Assembly: GCA_027314845.1 (NCBI GenBank)
Contig: DAHVAA010000072.1
Location: forward strand, 1-7,424
Direction of reading: 5' to 3'
Length of the DNA stretch: 7,424 bases
Source: Thermoplasmata archaeon
GTDB lineage: Archaea; Thermoplasmatota; Thermoplasmata; UBA184
Shown here: piece after piece, positions 6,137-7,424 of the stretch
Layout: each line of letters begins with the position of its first letter
How positions within the stretch are numbered: position 1 is the first letter of the stretch
The notes under the pieces: generated by a model
Told to the model about the DNA's origin: nothing
Seen by the model: only the letters and a program-made list of their open reading frames with translations
Databases searched by the model: none
Made by a program: the position numbers and the translations under genes

Positions 6137-7034
6137 GCTCACGATCCCGGCTCAGGAACTGATGTACAGCGGCCACGCCGCCTGCCCGGGCTGCGGGCCC
6201 GCGCTCGCGATGCGGCTGCTTCTGAAAGGGCTTGGCCCGCGCACGCTCGTTTCGATTCCGGCGTGTTGCTGGACGGTCATCGCGACGCCGTACCCGACGA
6301 CCGCGCTGCGCGTGGGAGTGCTCGACACCGCGATCGAGGCCACCGGGGCGTCGATCTCGGGACTCCGGGCCGCGGCGGATGCGCTGGGTCTGGAGAACGT
6401 GAACATCGTGGGGTTTGCGGGCGACGGCGGCACGGCCGACATCGGGTTGCAGGCGCTGAGCGGGATGCTGGAGCGGCGGACGAACGCGATCTACGTCATG
6501 TACGATAACGAGGCGTACATGAACACCGGCATCCAGCGGAGCGGCGCGACCCCGTGGGGTGCCTGGACGACGACGACCCCGGTGTCTCCCGGGGTCCCGG
6601 GGAAGCCCGAGCCGAAGAAGGATGTCATGGCGATCGTTCTGGCGCACCGACCCGCCTACGCCGCCACGCTCAATCCGGCGTTCCCGGAGGATTTCGACCA
6701 AAAGGTCGAGCGTGCGCGCGACATCGCCGGACCGCGGTTCCTCCACGTCTTCGCGCCCTGCCCGCCGGGATGGAAGTTCGACAGCGCGCAGACGATCGCG
6801 CTCGGTCGGCTCGCGACCGACACGGGCGTCTTCCCGCTCTACGAGGTCGTTGACGGCCGCCTCCGCATCACGCGGAAGACCGGGGAGCTGAAGCCGGTCG
6901 CGGACTATCTGGCGGCGCAGGGACGCTTCCGGCACCTCGCCTCCGACGACGTCGCGCGGATCCAGGCGCAGGTCCGGGGCGACTGGGAACGGTTGCAGAA
7001 GCGCGAGCGCGAGGACCTGAGCCGGGCCCATTAA
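6129..7034 (+). CDS. porB: 2-oxoacid:ferredoxin oxidoreductase, beta subunit
   Basis: This 301-residue subunit binds the diphosphate of TPP and the proximal [4Fe-4S] cluster. HAACPGCGPALAMR (16-29) gives Cys19 and Cys22. ACCW (45-48) adds Cys46 and Cys47, and APCPPGW (209-215) adds Cys211, which together match the cluster ligands of PorB proteins. The TPP/Mg motif runs from GDGG (98-101) to YDNEAYMNTG (125-134), with Asp99 and Asn127. SGATPWGAWTTTTP (138-151), PKKDVMAIVLAHRPAYAAT (162-180) and RLATDTGVFPLYE (227-239) are further family hallmarks. It completes the operon, so all functional parts of the complex are encoded. No T-rich terminator is visible in the 72 nt before the next tRNA gene. 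Confidence 0.95.
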   Translation: MAKLTIPAQELMYSGHAACPGCGPALAMRLLLKGLGPRTLVSIPACCWTVIATPYPTTALRVGVLDTAIEATGASISGLRAAADALGLENVNIVGFAGDGGTADIGLQALSGMLERRTNAIYVMYDNEAYMNTGIQRSGATPWGAWTTTTPVSPGVPGKPEPKKDVMAIVLAHRPAYAATLNPAFPEDFDQKVERARDIAGPRFLHVFAPCPPGWKFDSAQTIALGRLATDTGVFPLYEVVDGRLRITRKTGELKPVADYLAAQGRFRHLASDDVARIQAQVRGDWERLQKREREDLSRAH

Positions 7035-7075
7035 CTCCCGAGCGGCCGCCCTTCCGCGAATTTCGAGAGAACTGC

Positions 7076-7083
7076 CTAAATAG
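7076..7083 (+). promoter_or_regulatory. TATA box of the initiator tRNA gene
   Basis: CTAAATAG is centred about 27 nt upstream of the mature 5' end of the tRNA at 7107. The tRNA therefore has its own promoter, and the primary transcript would have almost no 5' leader. Confidence 0.75.
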
Positions 7084-7106
7084 GCCATCCTCCTCCCTCG
7101 CGCCGC

Positions 7107-7209
7107 AGCGGGGTAGGGTAGTCAGGAAAACGGTCGACGCTGTCGGTCGTCCTGAAATCCCGACGGGCTCATAACCCGTAGATCCATGGTTCAAATCCAT
7201 GCCCCGCTA
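7107..7209 (+). tRNA. Initiator tRNA-Met (CAT) with a D-loop intron
   Basis: The acceptor stem AGCGGGG (7107-7113) pairs with CCCCGCT (7202-7208), giving the A1:U72 pair typical of archaeal initiators. The anticodon stem ACGGG/CCCGT (7163-7167, 7175-7179) has the three G:C pairs next to the loop CTCATAA that mark initiator tRNAs; the anticodon CAT is at 7170-7172. The T arm is CATGG, TTCAAAT, CCATG (7185-7201), the discriminator is A7209, and CCA is not encoded. The gene is 103 nt long. Removing the intron at 7129-7156 leaves 75 nt with a normal 18-nt D arm (7116-7128 joined to 7157-7161). The ORF just downstream looks like an integrase, so the tRNA 3' end is a likely attachment site. Confidence 0.93.
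7129..7156 (+). other. 28-nt tRNA intron in a bulge-helix-bulge
   Basis: CAGG (7123-7126) pairs with CCTG (7151-7154) as the 4-bp central helix. It is flanked by two 3-nt bulges, AAA at 7127-7129 and AAA at 7155-7157. Inside, ACGGTCGAC (7130-7138) pairs with GTCGGTCGT (7142-7150) over 9 bp, including two G:U wobbles, around the loop GCT. Cutting after the second base of each bulge removes exactly 28 nt and restores an 18-nt D arm. The position is just before base 21, not the canonical 37/38. The outer helix is weak, so the motif is of the relaxed type. Confidence 0.85.
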
Positions 7210-7262
7210 TTCTCTCGGAGAGTCCATATACTCGAAAAACCCTGCTCCGGACCATGCCCCGC
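7197..7262 (+). repeat. 11-bp direct repeat: tRNA 3' end and integrase start
   Basis: CCATGCCCCGC occurs at 7197-7207, covering the T-stem and acceptor 3' strands of the initiator tRNA, and again at 7252-7262. The copies are 55 bp apart and the bases on either side do not match. The second copy contains the ATG of the integrase ORF. It could be an attachment-site core or recombinase binding site; chance is possible for so short a GC-rich word. Confidence 0.5.
7225..7232 (+). promoter_or_regulatory. TATA box of the integrase-like gene
   Basis: CATATACT is centred about 26 nt upstream of the ATG at 7254, which predicts a leaderless transcript beginning at the start codon. It lies between the end of the tRNA and the ORF, so the two have separate promoters. 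Confidence 0.6.
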
Positions 7263-7424
7263 AGGTCTCTCGGACGGGTCGAAGGTGCCCCGAGCCAATC
7301 CCGAAGACTCGGCCCGATCTTGGGCCGTCACAAGGCGTTGCTCGCGGACCCGAAAGTGCGGTCGTGGTACGACGCTCGTTCGCTTCGCTCCCGTCTCTCG
7401 GCGGACCAGTACCTCCGTCAGTTC
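7254..7424 (+). CDS. N-terminus of a probable tyrosine recombinase/integrase (partial)
   Basis: Fifty-seven codons are open from the ATG to the window edge. After a basic start the peptide contains LLADPKVRSWYDARSLRSRL (30-49) followed by SADQYLRQF. This resembles the first helices of the core-binding (SAM-like) domain of archaeal phage-type integrases, which often read D-P-x-V-R-x-W-Y then T/S-A-D-x-Y-L-R. The catalytic domain would lie beyond the window, so the R-H-R-Y residues cannot be checked. The start is set by the TATA box, and the gene begins 44 nt after the initiator tRNA in the same direction, the usual place for the integrase of an element inserted into a tRNA. By hand count about 14 of 57 codons end in A or T, somewhat more than in the host genes. 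An intact integrase, an SSV-type N-terminal fragment or an unrelated DNA-binding protein all remain possible. Confidence 0.55.
   Translation, partial: MPRRSLGRVEGAPSQSRRLGPILGRHKALLADPKVRSWYDARSLRSRLSADQYLRQF

Noticed and set aside
5748..7088. Long minus-strand open frame opposite the alpha and beta subunit genes
   Set aside because: It is a shadow with low-complexity Arg-rich composition and no start signal. It also covers the 3' end of one gene, all of another and the tRNA promoter.
6868..7200. Minus-strand open frame across the initiator tRNA
   Set aside because: Its start is the antisense of the tRNA T arm and anticodon region. There is no coding bias and no homology by eye.
1..7424. 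CRISPR array, insertion sequence or rRNA
   Set aside because: I saw no regularly spaced repeats, no transposase motif with flanking inverted repeats and no rRNA-like sequence.

Overview
The window looks like GC-rich archaeal chromosome. TATA-like boxes sit about 25-28 nt upstream of several start codons and of both tRNA genes, and no bacterial -35/-10 promoters stand out. The tRNA genes do not encode CCA. The initiator tRNA has an A1:U72 pair and an intron in a bulge-helix-bulge structure. A GC-rich member of the Thermoplasmatota is my best guess, but this is inference: no rRNA or marker gene in the window settles it.

Layout, left to right. Positions 1-56 hold the last codons of an unidentified gene. 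A leaderless crotonase-family gene (97-963) follows, then tRNA-Thr(GGT) at 983-1055, whose probable TATA box lies inside the last codons of the crotonase gene. After a gene-free stretch comes a leaderless, GTG-started M29 aminopeptidase-like gene (1328-2434) that has lost the recognisable metal ligands. A second gene-free, structured stretch (2435-2648) leads to a minus-strand remnant that resembles the C-terminus of a methyltransferase (2649-2900).

The central part is a divergent pair. A branched-chain aminotransferase gene (3049-3975, minus) faces away from a three-gene 2-oxoacid:ferredoxin oxidoreductase operon (plus): a fused gamma-delta subunit, the alpha subunit and the beta subunit (4087-7034). 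The three genes are tightly packed, with a 10-nt gap and then an 8-nt overlap, and each has a Shine-Dalgarno sequence. Together they encode a complete oxidoreductase that converts a 2-oxoacid to acyl-CoA while reducing ferredoxin. The neighbouring aminotransferase interconverts branched-chain amino acids and 2-oxoacids, so the substrate could be pyruvate or branched-chain 2-oxoacids. The leader of the operon carries a 7-bp hairpin that buries the Shine-Dalgarno sequence of the first gene.

The right end holds the initiator tRNA-Met gene (7107-7209), interrupted in its D-loop by a 28-nt intron. A leaderless ORF follows 44 nt downstream; its first 57 codons resemble the N-terminal DNA-binding region of an archaeal tyrosine recombinase. 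A tRNA next to an integrase gene is the classic border of an integrated element, so the window probably ends just inside a provirus or integrative element. An 11-bp copy of the tRNA 3' end covers the integrase start codon.
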